Shown: in pieces, positions 1 through 11,200 of the stretch
Position numbering within the stretch: the stretch's first letter is position 1
Layout: each line of letters opens with the position of its first letter
DNA from: Coniochaeta sp. PMI_546
Lineage: Eukaryota; Ascomycota; Sordariomycetes; Coniochaetales; Coniochaetaceae
Assembly (NCBI GenBank): GCA_021432605.1
Contig: MU271143.1
Location: forward strand, 3,543,277 to 3,607,276
Length of the DNA: 64,000 nucleotides
Direction of reading: 5' to 3'
Program-made: the position numbers and the translations under genes
The notes under the pieces: model-generated
Databases searched by the model: none
Told to the model about the DNA's origin: nothing
The model's input: the letters and a program-made list of their open reading frames with translations, nothing else

Positions 1-629
1 GGAGGTTATCGACTGGGCATTGGAAGAAGCCTTGCATCTGGGATGCGTGCAGGTCCACCGTGACAACGTGCTTGACACCGGCAACATGGAGAAGGTTGGC
101 AAGCATCCGAGCAGTGATGGCGCCACGGTGGGACTTCTTCTTGGACTGCCGGCTGTACGGGAAGTACGGGAGTACGGCTAACATCTTGTTAATTTTCCGT
201 CATTCTTGGTGAGTAGCCAGATTCTAGGCGGATAGTACCAGTGATCTTGTTGGCAGACCCGCCCTTGCAGGCAGAGATCATGATCAGAAGCTCCATGATG
301 GTGTCATTGATGTTGGGGCTGCCCGACTGCACGATGAACACATCTTTCTCTCGAACGCTCGTCAGTATTCGAACGCTCGTTTCGCCCTAGAGGAGGGGCA
401 CGACGTCAGTGAGAATGTCCAATTGTTGCAGCAATGTGCTCGTGGCCCGAACTGGTGGTGCTTCGAAGCGAGGACGATTGTAGGGCCGAGGCAAGCACAT
501 GCGAGGGGAATTACTGACATTTGAGAACTGGGTGAGCTCGGCCTGAGCCGGCATCATACCCAGATTCTCACATATTTTAGCTGTGAGGCCTGGGCACGAA
601 TTGCCCGGGAAGATGAGTGTGTTGCGCAT
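1..629 (-). CDS. Ribose-phosphate pyrophosphokinase (PRPP synthetase), 5' part of gene
   Basis: Makes phosphoribosyl pyrophosphate from ribose-5-phosphate and ATP for purine, pyrimidine, His and Trp synthesis; cytosolic. Exons read on the minus strand are 629-519, 386-239 and 177-1, and the gene continues off the left edge, so only about 145 N-terminal residues are present. The start is ATG at 629. Introns 387-518 (GTCAGT donor) and 178-238 keep the frame. Visible motifs are the N-terminal GNSCPGL, the substrate-facing FSN/GETSVRI joined across intron 1, [10 protein letters not shown]-like [11 protein letters not shown], and the [18 protein letters not shown] and [11 protein letters not shown] segments of the catalytic domain. 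The [17 protein letters not shown] stretch resembles the Prs1/Prs5 type of fungal subunit more than Prs2/3/4, which is inference from recall. Fungi carry several PRS paralogues, so no symbol is given. It is divergent from the next gene across 392 bp. Confidence 0.9.
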
Positions 630-1021
630 CTCGAGAACCGTGGGCGAAAAGTTTTGAGGCGGAGGTTGGGAGAGCTTTTATTTCACGTTCGACGTTGTGG
701 TGGTCATAGCGGTACAAGGGTGGAGACGGGAAGCACAAACCCATGGAGTGGGGGCTTGGAATGTCCCCACGCTCGGACCTTGCAGGTCGGCAGGCACGCT
801 GTGGTATATTATCGGATGTGTGTTTCTACTATGTACACATGTAAGGTACATATGTCTTCCCCGATCGGCCGTATCTTCTTGGTAAAGACGAGGTAACACA
901 TCAGATCAGGCTCCCAACGAGTTGAAGTCTGAGAATTGAGATCACAGAGGAAATGGCTATCGGAGATTATATTCTCCAACCACACAGACTCCGAATCCAA
1001 CACGTCTGACAGCCGAAGAGC
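630..1021. other. Divergent intergenic region (promoter of both flanking genes)
   Basis: 392 bp lie between the starts of the PRPP synthetase (-) and the XPG-like gene (+), so both promoters should be here. Short ORFs on both strands overlap each other and show no recognisable motif. No clear TATA box or operator was identified. Confidence 0.6.
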
Positions 1022-2867
1022 ATGGGGATTCCACGCCTAAGACAGCTGCTCGAACCATTTTCTGAGCAAGTCGACCTCAAAACCCGGGACATAGTCATTG
1101 ATGGTCCAGCACTAGTGTACCATATCCTTTATCAGTGCCAGAGGCACGCCACGAGCTTGTTCGACCTCCCGTCGTATGATCTCCTCGGGCACACAGCTGT
1201 AAGATGGCTTGATGAGCTGTCCAAATCGGGTGCAAACGTGTAAGCATGTCTTCCTGCTCATGTCAGGCACGATACTGATATCTTTGCCAAGAGCGGCAAT
1301 ATACTTCGATGGCTACCTGCCATCAGCCAAGGAACCGGAGCGCAAGAGGAGGCTCTGCGATCTTTCGAAAGGCCTGCGCTCTTACTATTCTCTCCACCCC
1401 TCCGGCGTGCCAAAAGGGAGTCCTACTGTCAAAGCGCAAACGCCGGTATCTGTGTCATTTTCTTCAGCAGTAGGAGGCTCCAGCAAGAAACTACCCACGC
1501 CAGCCTTCCTTGTGCCGGCCGTCTTGGAAGCGCTGTGTGCGTCCGAGACATACGCGCCCGTCATAAAACTTGTGCCAGGGGAGGCTGACATTTTCTGTGC
1601 TCGTCATGTCAGTTCGACGGGTGGTATGATCATCACCTCTGACTCGGACCTGCTCGTTCACGACCTCGGTACCGAAGGCTGCGTATCGTTCTTCAGCAGC
1701 GTTGAATTTAAGTCACATGCCGGCGTAGAAGTTGCGACTGCCGCCGAGTATTCCAGTTCGCGCATATGTGAGAGACTCTCTTGTCCTCTCGACATGGGTC
1801 TCTCGTCTCTCGCCTTCCAGGTGAGCATCGACCCGCAAGTCAGTCTCCAGCGAGCCATACCGCTCGCCAAGGAACAGGCGAACTCGGAAGCCAATGCGTC
1901 GGAATATGCAAGCTTCATGGCACAGTACTTGACTCCTGAAACTATGGAGTATGTCTCACTAAAACCAATTTCTGGACGTGTTCTCGATCCACGCATCTCG
2001 GAGCTTGTGCTTAGGTTGTTATTGTCAGAGAGCTCGGGCTCATCAGGAAGTACCAAGGATGATACAGACCAAGAGGACTCGGAGCTGGCAATGTATTTGC
2101 CTTTTCTTGCCGACTCACCTGCTCGGACAAGCGCATGGGAGATAAGCACGTCCCTGAGAGGGCTTGCATATGCAGTCGGTCGCAGTGTCACGACCAAGCC
2201 CCTCTCTGACGCAGTAGAGTATCGAAGACTACAGTCACTTCCTGGAGGAACTCGAGTTGAGATTCCTTCCGCTGCTGAACTTGAACAGCAGTGTGTCGGA
2301 TTAATTGACAACATGGTCAAGATTCGAGCGTGCCTCTCTGAACCAGAGTTGCAATGGATCATCCTCACAGTGTATCAGGACATCTTGTGGTCTCAGGAAC
2401 ATGGCAAAAGCAACATACTCAGTCTCGATATGCTTCAGGCGGAGGCGAACGGGATGTTGGACATCGGGTCGTGGGATTTTGTGCACCTGCATGCTCAAGT
2501 GCAAGGACTGTACTACTCTCTGAGGATGTTGCAGCAAACATGCGATTTCGCCTCGCGCGAGCGTCCACTGCCCGATTCTGTATGCAAGTTGCGGAGAGAC
2601 ATCGGATACCTATCCATACTCCATGACTTCCCCTCGATATCAGAGTTCGCTGTTCTCTTCGGAGAGGTTAGGGCCAGTCTTGATCTCGAAAGGTTTGTTG
2701 CAAGTCTTGGGTTAGGTGACGAAGTTGCGGGTCAGGTGCGGTCTATCCTGAACCCGACGCAGAAAAATGTAAAGAGGAAGAGGTCAAGGAGATACGATGA
2801 ATTGCATAAGCCGGTGACTCCGGTCCGCCGGTCGAATAACCCGTTCGACCTGTTACGTGGCAGCTAA
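1022..2867 (+). CDS. Asteroid-type XPG/FEN1-like nuclease domain protein
   Basis: Exons 1022-1239 and 1292-2867 (intron 1240-1291, GTAAGC donor) give about 597 residues. The start ATG is followed by GIPRLRQLL, the family's MGI(P/K)-L opening. The N-terminal half carries the XPG core motifs: DIVIDGPALVYHIL, VAAIYFDGYLPSAK formed across the splice, PGEADIFCARH and TSDSDLLVHD. The Asp/Glu positions that bind metal in FEN1 are largely retained: D of IDG, D of FDG, E and D of GEAD, both D of SDSD. The C-terminal half has no recognisable domain and ends in a basic KRKRSRRYDE tail that may be a nuclear signal. Asteroid proteins are poorly understood relatives of flap endonucleases, so activity is uncertain. 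The stop is 36 nt from the stop of the convergent isochorismatase gene. Confidence 0.85.
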
Positions 2868-2903
2868 TAATAACATGAAAATCAAAAAAAGAAAGACGAT
2901 GCT

Positions 2904-3743
2904 CTACTCAATGCCTATCTTCTCCAGGATTGCCTCCGTGGTCGTGACAGCTCCAAATATCCCTCCCTCCTGCACCACCCTACCATAGTTGTCAGTAAAT
3001 ACTCTCAGTAAGCGGTCGTAGCCTTTCTCAATACCACGTTCAGTCCAGCTCAAGTGGGCACTTACATCTCCACAGCAGCATCGTGCAACTCCGGCAGCCC
3101 GGCCGCGCAAGCATCCGACACGAGGAGGCAGTCAAACCCCATATCATTGGCGTCCCGCATAGTTGTAGAGACGCAGACATCGGTCGTAACACCGCAAATG
3201 ACGAGATTCTTGACTCCCTTTACATCGAGCAGGAGCCTAAAGTCGGTGTACTGGAACGCGCTCTTTCCCGGCTTGTCGATCACAGGCTCGTTGGGGAGGG
3301 GGTACAGCTCCGGAACGATGTCGTGGCCCGGTTCGCCCCGGACCAGCAGTCTGCCTAGTGGTCCCTTGTCACCTATTCCTCCCACCGTGGAGAATTTCTT
3401 GCTTCGCTGCAGTTCCCTGCTTGACAGCGTCGACAGGTCGGGGCGGTGGCCCTCGCGGGTGTGGTACACTGTGAAACCAAATTTGCGGAAGGCTTCCAGG
3501 AGAGACTGGATCTTCGGGACTATTGCCCTTGCTGGTTCGATTGAGTAGCCTTGGGATTCCATATAACCGCCGGCCTCGCAGACTGAACTCATTAATATAT
3601 AGCTTTTGCTATCGGCGGATTTGCCATCTCTTACAGTCTCTTTGCATGTCGATGATCACCAATGCCGTGTTAGTGGTGTTCAGCACACTCCCATGAGGCC
3701 AAGGGTACGGCCGCGCTCGTACGAATGGGATGCTGAAAGGCAT
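2904..3743 (-). CDS. Isochorismatase-family cysteine hydrolase
   Basis: Three exons (3743-3635, 3582-3066, 2979-2904) encode about 233 residues. Introns are 3583-3634 (52 nt) and 2980-3065 (86 nt). The first exon is short and supplies MPFSIPFVRARPYPWP and the strand ALVIIDMQRD, with F completed across the splice. The start ATG has A at -3. The isochorismatase-fold triad is visible: Asp32 in IIDMQRDF, Lys about 140 in DKPGKSAFQYTDF, and Cys about 173 in CGVTTDVCVSTTMRDAND. The family hydrolyses amide or enol-ether bonds. The RPYPWP N-terminus and TREGHRPDL motif recall fungal biuret/ureidoacrylate amidohydrolase-like members, so an amidase in nitrogen scavenging is a reasonable guess, but the substrate cannot be read from sequence. 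Cytosolic, with no signal peptide. Confidence 0.9.
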
Positions 3744-4144
3744 TTTGACTCATCGATCAGTTCTCAGCTCGGTTGTATTTGTTATGATGATAGTCGATCC
3801 TGTGTGCTGGGTCTCGTGATGTTTATATCAGTCACAACAACTTGGAATGCGGAGGAGTCTAGTCGTCATGCACACACGGCGTGAGGCTGAATACCACGAG
3901 TGATGTTGGCCACTAGATGTCTCAGCACTAAAAGAAATGTGAATCGTGGCGCCCGAGCACCATTAGTTTAGTCTCGTGTTACACAGTCTGCGATCAAGAC
4001 TTTCTCGCTACTGCTGATTGTAGCGAACATCGTGTTGGACATCAGCTGCGATAGGGCGTTGACAGCGGGTCGGCGCTGAGTCCAGGTTGGACCAAATTTT
4101 CATAACATCTAATAGTGGCGAATCTCTGCACAACAGTTAAATTT
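3744..4144. other. Intergenic region upstream of isochorismatase and tRNA-Gln
   Basis: 401 bp without a supportable ORF. It holds the isochorismatase promoter (minus strand) and the 5' flank of the tRNA gene. Nothing else was recognised. Confidence 0.5.
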
Positions 4145-4230
4145 GGCTTATTAGTGTAGTGGTTAGCACGTGGGATTTTGACCATACTCAAATTCTTCCC
4201 GAGTCGCAGGTTCGAGCCCTGCATAAGCCT
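4145..4230 (+). tRNA. tRNA-Gln (anticodon TTG) with a 14-nt intron
   Basis: The 7-bp acceptor stem GGCTTAT (4145-4151) pairs perfectly with ATAAGCC (4223-4229), followed by discriminator T. The D arm holds the A-box-like AGTGTAGTGGTTAGCA. The anticodon stem TGGGA (4171-4175) pairs with TCCCG (4197-4201), enclosing the loop TT-TTG-A. The intron is 4182-4195 after position A37, and loop base T38 follows it. The T arm is GCAGG-TTCGAGC-CCTGC (4206-4222), containing the B box. A run of five T at 4243-4247 on the plus strand is a likely Pol III terminator. The mature tRNA is 72 nt before CCA. CCA is not encoded, as in eukaryotes. Confidence 0.93.
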
Positions 4231-4463
4231 GCCAAGTTTACATTTTTGACGATCATGTCTGTTGCGCATTATGAGCACCTTTTTAGCTATTTCCAGGTTG
4301 ATATCCAAGAAGAGATAGATGACTTTGCTCATTGTTCATACAAAAACCACCCAGCTTCCCTTCTATTGCGATGTCTAATTGCTCTAAGCATATACGCTCG
4401 CACCTCTGCTGCGATGTCATCCAGTCAAGCAGCGCTCGACATCTTGCATGTCCGGCCACAGCC

Positions 4464-5380
4464 TCAGGCCGACTTCCGATGCATGACACCAGCACCAGCC
4501 TGGTGACTCGGAAACACGAGCGTATCAGCAATAACCACATTCTCCCTCCTCGTCGCCGCAAAGACCACCACCTCGGCGATATCCTCCCCGGTAAGCGGAT
4601 CGACGCCCTCGTAAACCTTCTTGGCGGCATCCTTGTCGCCGTAGAACCGCACAACAGAGAACTCCGTCTCCACCTGGCCGGGATCAATCTCAATGACCCG
4701 GATGCGCGTGGCAATCAGCTCCTTCCTGAGGGCATCCGTGAAGCTGCGCACCGCAGCCTTGGTGGCGCAGTAGATCGACCCGCCGGCATACGGCTCGCGA
4801 CCGGCGATGCTGCCGACGTTGATGATGTCGCCGGCTCCGCCCTCCTCCGGCCGACGGGCCAGGAAGATGGGCAGGATGGCTTGCGTCATGGCGATCAACC
4901 CGGTCACATTAGTGTTGAACATCGTGTCAATGTCCGCCTGGGCGATCTGGGGCGCGCGAGCCAGGCCTTTGACCAGACCACTTTTTTTAAAACCTCTTGT
5001 CAGCTTATTACATTACTTACTCCCGCAAGGCATTGCGGGGAAAGGGTAAGGGGGATTTAAGCTTACGCATTGTTAACGAGGACATGGATATCCCTCCACT
5101 CCTCAGGCAGGTTGGGCACAAACTGCTTGATCTCCTCGAGGTTGCTGACGTCGAGCTTGACGGGGAGGACCTGCACCCCGGAGCCGACCTCCTTTGAGAT
5201 CTCGGCCGCGACTTCCTGGAGGGCGTCAATGCGCCGCGCCGTCAGGATGAGCTTGACGCCGTTCTTGGGCGCTGTGCGGGCGAACTCCAGGGCGGTGCTG
5301 CGACCTATGCCCGATGAGGCGCCGGTTATGAGGATTGTCTTGCCTTCTAGGCGCTTGGCTGCTGCTGACGAGGAGGACAT
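4464..5380 (-). CDS. NADP(H)-dependent short-chain dehydrogenase (yeast YMR226c-type)
   Basis: Exons 5380-5067 and 4980-4464 (intron 4981-5066) give about 276 residues. This is a classical SDR with cofactor motif LITGASSGIGRS near the N-terminus, the NNAG motif formed across the splice (NNA plus G), active-site Ser in NVGSIAGRE, and YxxxK in SIYCATKAAV. The C-terminal VIADTLVFPSHQA matches the yeast 3-hydroxyacid/L-allo-threonine dehydrogenase type. It likely reduces 3-oxo or 3-hydroxy acids and small carbonyls. ATG 5380 (A at -3, MSSSSAAAKRLEG) matches the family length. An in-frame upstream ATG at 5518 in a weak context would add 46 residues rich in Ser, Thr and Arg and poor in acidic residues, resembling a mitochondrial presequence. 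Confidence 0.88.
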
Positions 5381-5518
5381 GGTTCTCGTGAGGGTTTTGT
5401 GTAGCGAGTTGATGTAGGAGTTTGAGAAGGTGGGGGAGAAAGGTTGCGGAGATGTAGTCCGGAGCGTGCTGAGGAATTGGCAGAATCTTGAAGTCGATAC
5501 TCCTGGTTTGGACAACAT

Positions 5519-6128
5519 GAGTAAGGTAAGTATACCGTCAAAAAGAAAGTGAGAACGAGTGGACAATGCTCATGCAAGCTTCCCGTCGTCGGCCTGTGTT
5601 CGGAGTGTCAAAGGATGATACCATCAGAGCTGCCCCGCAGCTAGATAGCCGGGATCCACTAAGACCACCTCCCTCATCGGCAGTCGGCATCATACTCTTA
5701 CCATGACAGCATTCTCTTTCTTCATTCTACCGATGTTTCTGGTATTTATTCGCTGCTCTATTTCATTCCTAGAGGATACGCTACTCATACATCGAAGCAA
5801 TGTGAAGTCCTCCTCGCGTCGTCGAGGATCGACAGGGTATAGTCCCATGGGCTGCTAGTCCGATACAATGCACAACACCCTGCCAACCGAGCCATGCTAT
5901 GTTCTGCTCCCCTGAGCTCCATCCGGCATCGAGTTTGCGTATGTAGCCCGTAACCTGACTCCGTTGCCATGCAGGGAAAAGCAAATCTATAAGCCAGAAT
6001 GCATAACATGAGACGCATACACCGATTATGTTCGCCATCCCAAACGCCAGTAAAGACAATCCCGTATGTTTCACTCACTCCCGCTAGTTTCATTACACCC
6101 CTCCCAATACAGGCAGGACGGGGGCCCT
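5519..6128. other. Intergenic region between SDR and MFS transporter
   Basis: About 600 bp hold the SDR promoter and the 3' flank of the MFS gene, both on the minus strand. A hydrophobic minus-strand frame at 5781-6074 is present, but it lacks an ATG at its start and shows no family motif. No gene is called here. Confidence 0.5.
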
Positions 6129-8273
6129 CTAGACCTGCGAGGTAAATACTCCTCCCCCGCTGGTTGCCGGAGTCTGGTGTCCAGGCACAGGAGCTTGGTT
6201 TTCGGGGGCGGGAGGCTGACTCGCCGGGACTTTCTCCTTCGACAAGCGACGGCGATCCTGCTCCTCAATCACCCGCAGCCGCTGGCGCTCCTCAAGGCTG
6301 ACGCGGTTCTTCTGGTAGACGCCCAGGGTAAACACGAATCCCGCAGCCAGGATAACGCAGCAGACAATCATGTCCTCCTTCAGGGCGTCGGTGTAAGCAA
6401 CGCGAACGGCTGCGTGCTGCTGGGGCGTGAGGCTGGAAATCTGTGCTGCGAGACCTGTCAGCTGGGCAGGCGAGAGGATGCCGGTCAACTGGTCCCGGGT
6501 TTTTATTCCCAGAATCGCAGAGGAAGTGGCTATCCCCAGGCTGCCGCCGAGGATCCTTAGCTGGGCGATGATCCCTTGGGCAGGGGCTGCGTTTGTGCTC
6601 GGTTAGTGCCTGGATCGTGATTTTGCAAGGTTGACAAGGAGGAGGCCTGTCAATGACTTACCATGTTCCCATATAGGAGCTTCGGTAGCACCAAGCATTG
6701 TTGACGCTGCCGCAGAGAGGCCAAAGCCGAGGCCAATGAAGACCAGGAAGCCAAGAACCTTTGGCTCGTAAGCTTCAGAAGGCTCCGCAGTTGTCTCGAG
6801 CGCACAGCCGAGAATCATGAACAAGCAGGCCGCGATCAATGTCTCAAAAAGCCGGTTCTTGTTCTTGCTAATGGCCCCTGCGGCAGCACTGCCAATAGCG
6901 GCGGCGGCAAGCATTGGAAGAAGCATCAAGCCAGAATCCAAGGCCGATTTCCGGTATACGACTTGGAAGCGTATTGGAAAGGTATAGATGGACAGGAGGT
7001 AGGCAAAGCCGAGAAACATGGTGTTCAGCACTCCCGCACTATACACATGGTTTCGCAGGAGGTTGAGGGGCATTGCCGCCGCCAACTTACCGTTCCAACG
7101 GCGCTCGATAAAGTGCTCCCACGCGAAGAGGCCGAAGATGCTGAATGCTCCGACGACGACAGGGGCGATGAAGACCGCTTCTTTCCACTGTGAGGCGTTA
7201 ATAGCGCCGTTCTGGAAAGCGAAACAGATGAGCACCGATGCCGTGATAAGGAGCAATGAACCGAGGTAGTCAAGATGCTTCCACTGGCGGCGCTCTAGAT
7301 CAAGAAGATACTTCTTGTCTGGCCAGCACAGCCAGAAAACAATGGCGGAGAAGGCTCCGATTGGTCCACTATTCATATTGATCATTAATCGCCAGGCAGA
7401 TATCAGGCGTTGCTGTGTTTACTTACTTGATCCAGAAGACCCAGCGCCAAGACCGGTAATGTGTCAACAAACCACCCAAGACTGGGCCTAAGACACCAGC
7501 CACGGCTATCACAATTCCAATGATGCCGGCTATGAACTTCTTCTTGTTATCCGGGGTGAGCTCCGGGAAAATGATAATGGCGATGCTGTAAAGGCCTAGC
7601 ATGGAGTCAGCAATGGTAGACCATCGTGTCGACAAGTGGTATCTACCTGAGCCACCAAGTCCTTGCAGAGCCCGGCAGACGATCAGTTGGTTCAGACTCT
7701 GGGCAAACCCACATCCGATGGAGAAAGCAACGAAGATGACGAAGGCACTGAGGAAGGCAGCCTTTCGGCCAATTACGTCCGAGATGCGGGCAAAGAGTAC
7801 AGCAAAGCTAAGAAACGTCAGGGTGTACGCAAGAGCAACCCAGTTAATGGTGTCGAGCTCGTTAAACTCTACTGCGATGCTGTAGAGGCTGGTGGCGACG
7901 ATGCTGGTGTCTAGCATGGCGAGAAATAGACCTAGACAGAGGCTATTCTCCCCGTCAGTGACATTGTGGTGAGGCGAAGAGATGGACAGTCGGAGAGCAG
8001 AGAGGTCACTGACCCTAGCCCAAGCAGGGCAAAACGCCAGCCAGGAAGAGGCTTAACCGAGTTGTCAGGGTCCAGATCAGCCGCAGCTCCAGGAGTTCCG
8101 CTCTGGACAACGGTCTTGTCTTCGGGCCCTGACATGGTGACCTTTGGCGTGTGGTGTGATGGGATGTTGTCGTTGTCGACCAGGGTCTCCTTCAAGGAAA
8201 CAGGCTCCGAATGAGTGCAATACTCATCAGTGGGCCTATCGCCGACTTGATTGCCGTTCCCGTACTGGTCCAT
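6129..8273 (-). CDS. MFS drug:H+ antiporter, DHA2 (14-TM) type
   Basis: Five exons (8273-8014, 7942-7647, 7595-7427, 7368-6662, 6586-6129) encode about 629 residues. Introns are 7943-8013, 7596-7646, 7369-7426 and 6587-6661, all frame-consistent. A hydrophilic N-terminal tail of about 75 residues precedes the membrane domain. Family motifs are LAMLDTSIVATSLY in TM1, ARISDVIGRKAAF (motif A, loop 2-3), CRALQGLGGSGLYS restored across intron 2, GPVLGGLLTHYRSWRWVFWI (motif C and loop) and FWINGPIGAF restored across intron 3. A charged C-terminal tail of about 70 residues is Pro/Gln-rich. Members export toxins, secondary metabolites and azole-type drugs at the plasma membrane. No biosynthetic cluster is adjacent, so the substrate is unknown. 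The ATG at 8273 is the first in the open frame that leads into TM1. Confidence 0.9.
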
Positions 8274-11200
8274 AGCGAGACAGGTGGCGCACAGAACGAA
8301 CGACAGAGGCGTTGATACAGTACCAATAATTCTTACGGTACGGATACAACACACAAGTTCTGCTCGGGTGTGTTGGGAGTTGCAGATCGACACTCTGCTA
8401 GACGATGAGGTGCAGAGAATATATAGGATGTCAAGCAGACCTCGGTTATGAAATCGACAACGCCATCGATGTGCTGAAGACTAGGAAGGGGCTATTGGTT
8501 GTTAATCTCGCTACAGATGGTAACGAAAGGTAGTGACGCTGCAGTATAAGTCGTCAAAAGAGGAAAGAGCGAACAAATGAACAAACAATGAAGCTGAATG
8601 TTTGTCTGTTGGAGCTATATCAAGCCAAAGAGGTAAATGGACAGGGCAGCTGATGCCGGAAAGGCACAGGCTCCCGGCTGTCATGACTGGAACTTGGGCC
8701 AGGTACGACTGACAGACGACAATGTGCCCATGGCGAATGAATGACTCCTTCTTTCATAAAAAAAAAGGAAATTCACAGTCTTACCGGCAGTACCTAAGGT
8801 AGGATGATGCCCAGAGTTGAGCTTCTCAGTTTATGACGGACCACGACGGCCGGGGAGAAAGCAATACAGATCCAGGCTGGCAGCTGGCGTAGAGTTCAAG
8901 TTGTCTCCGAAGACTCTGGAAGGCGTCACACCCGAGACGGCACGGACGACACAGAATCACGGAAGAGCCGACCGACCGACGAAGGTTGTGACGGACGGAG
9001 TTGTTGGCTAACGGACTTGGTAGGTGTAAGGGCAGGCGCAAAGGCTTTGGCTGGCTGGCCACTTCAAGAGAGGAAGTTGCAGTAGGCTCGCTGGCCACCA
9101 GGTAGTTAGGAGGTTAGGAGTTTGTGCGCCTTTGCTGCGCAAGAGAGAGGCCTCATTGGCACGCTGCGAGTCCCAAGGTTTTGCAGGTCTTTGGGGATTT
9201 GTCGGGTTTCGGCCGAAAGCTCTTGGAGTACGGCGGTACTAGCAAGTATAGTTGTACTGCAGAAATGACACCAAGAGCAGCAGTGTTCGAGAAAAGGGAT
9301 GGCAATTGTGCCGAAGTTTTGCTACAACGAAGTGAATGCCAGGTAGTTGCGATGCAATTCAGGCTCATTTAAGAGTAATGTTTGCGACCTTCCTGTCCGC
9401 CATGTTATATATTTCACCAGCAGGTTGAGAAGGAAGCACGTCAGGCAGAGTAGAGTGCAAACCGACTTAATCGGGCTCATATCACTCCGACACTTCTATA
9501 CAAGACCCATGTCATGCTTCGCGTAGTTCTGCGTTTGTATTAGCTGCGGCTCAATCACCCTAGAAGTTCCAGCTTGTCAGGCCATACGCTCCGTACTGTA
9601 GACGCCTGTTGAACGCAACTTGGCGAACCGTTGCCCCAGGCCCCTTTGATGTGGGGGCGATCGGACCTGCTTAGTAGGCCTCGCACTCGCTAATCTGCGG
9701 AAGATCGAGAACGTCCGTTAGCGCCGCCTACCAGATGTGTCATCACATTCCTCGGATGTCGAGCCCCGGCGACAGGGGCATTTGTCTGATGTTGCCGTAT
9801 GAAGGCAGCTTAGATTGACAGTTCGCAATTCCACTCCCACTCGGGCGAACTTGCACTCGCTCTGGTACGGAGACAGAAGCCATACCGTGGCAGCCACTAC
9901 CAGAATTGTCGAGTGCAAGCAATTGAAACTACCTTACGTTAAGCACCACTGAACCAAAGCTTGCAATGACAAGGGTTTGACTAAGCGTGGCACTGAGCAG
10001 CAATCGCCGCTTGTCTCGGTCCTTTCGGTCGTACCAAGTTCCAGATCGAGCAATTGGAGATGTCCATGCCTTTACAGTTGCACCAACGAGGCCCTTGACC
10101 TAAAGAGCTGACTGCAATTTGAGGCATGCAGCAAAGCCATGCCCAAGGCGTCGGGCCAAGCTAGGCCGCGGGAAGCAGGCTGCTCAGTGGGACTGTGGCA
10201 TCCCCCGTGTGTCAATCCTCTTCCTTTGGAGGGCTGAAAACCTTTGGTTGCGCAGAGTTTCTCCCAAAAGGAGGAAGCCACGCTGCGGTCTGGTCGGAAC
10301 GGGAAGACGATCGGGTAGCTGCACTCGGTTGTGCTAGGCATTTAAGCTGCTTCGCATGCTGTTGTACTCGCTTGGTCTTTCTCCGCTTTGACCATGACTT
10401 CATAAGAGAGCTTCTCCGATGTAGCATAGACCTAAGCCAGTTCTGCCTCTTCCTTCGAAAGTCTTGAAGTTTTCCAGAGTTAACAGAGACGCCTATAGCC
10501 GCTTCATCACTGTTTCTCCGTGATCCCGATCATTTCCAAGCCAAGGGCAGCAGCCTAGTCCAGCTGAAGGATGCTCGGGAACTTAGCTCGACCTTCCCCG
10601 TCCTCCGCTTGACGACGAGAGGGAGTACGCCTCACAAAGTCGAATGGCACGGCTGAGGACACTTGATTGAGTGCTAGCTAAGCCAGGACTGATCCGGTAG
10701 TCGGCGTCATTAGAAACCTGCTGATCAAAATCCTGACAGGGTCTCTCAAGAACGTAATTTGGCCATATTGCTGCTTTACCCTCTTCGACAGCCCTCGAAA
10801 CGTATGTCGGTGCTGAGGAAAGCAGCCAGCTTCTACAAAAAAAAAGTCTGCCGGTCTGTGATGGCGCTTATTGTTCCCAAAGAGACGACGAGTGACACGG
10901 CTTCAGTCAAGAGTAAGAAGTAGGGATATCTATTCCTGGATACGGTGGTGTGCCCGCCAGTTCGAGCGGAGATGGCGCTGAAAACAATATTCCATTCATA
11001 GATTGCAGCGCAAGAGGACGCCGGCACATTCGTTGTCTGACGATCGAGGCTTTGCGAAAGACGTGCCTTGTTGACAACCAGCGCGGCTGTCAATAACCGC
11101 GGTACGAGGAGTGATCACAGTGAGCGGCTAGATGAAACTGCCGGGGTTCTTCGTCTAAGAACCACTACTCGTCCTTGCTAAAGAGCGTAATTGGTGCTCA

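Noticed and set aside
1658-2368. 236-codon minus-strand frame under the Asteroid-like gene
   Set aside because: Lies wholly inside a supported gene and has no motif.
5781-6074. Hydrophobic minus-strand frame downstream of the MFS gene
   Set aside because: No ATG at its start, sits in the likely 3' UTR, and shows no family motif.
9718-9918. Possible small secreted Cys-containing peptide (minus)
   Set aside because: The frame has no ATG (starts at TTG) and the five Cys are not in a recognised pattern.
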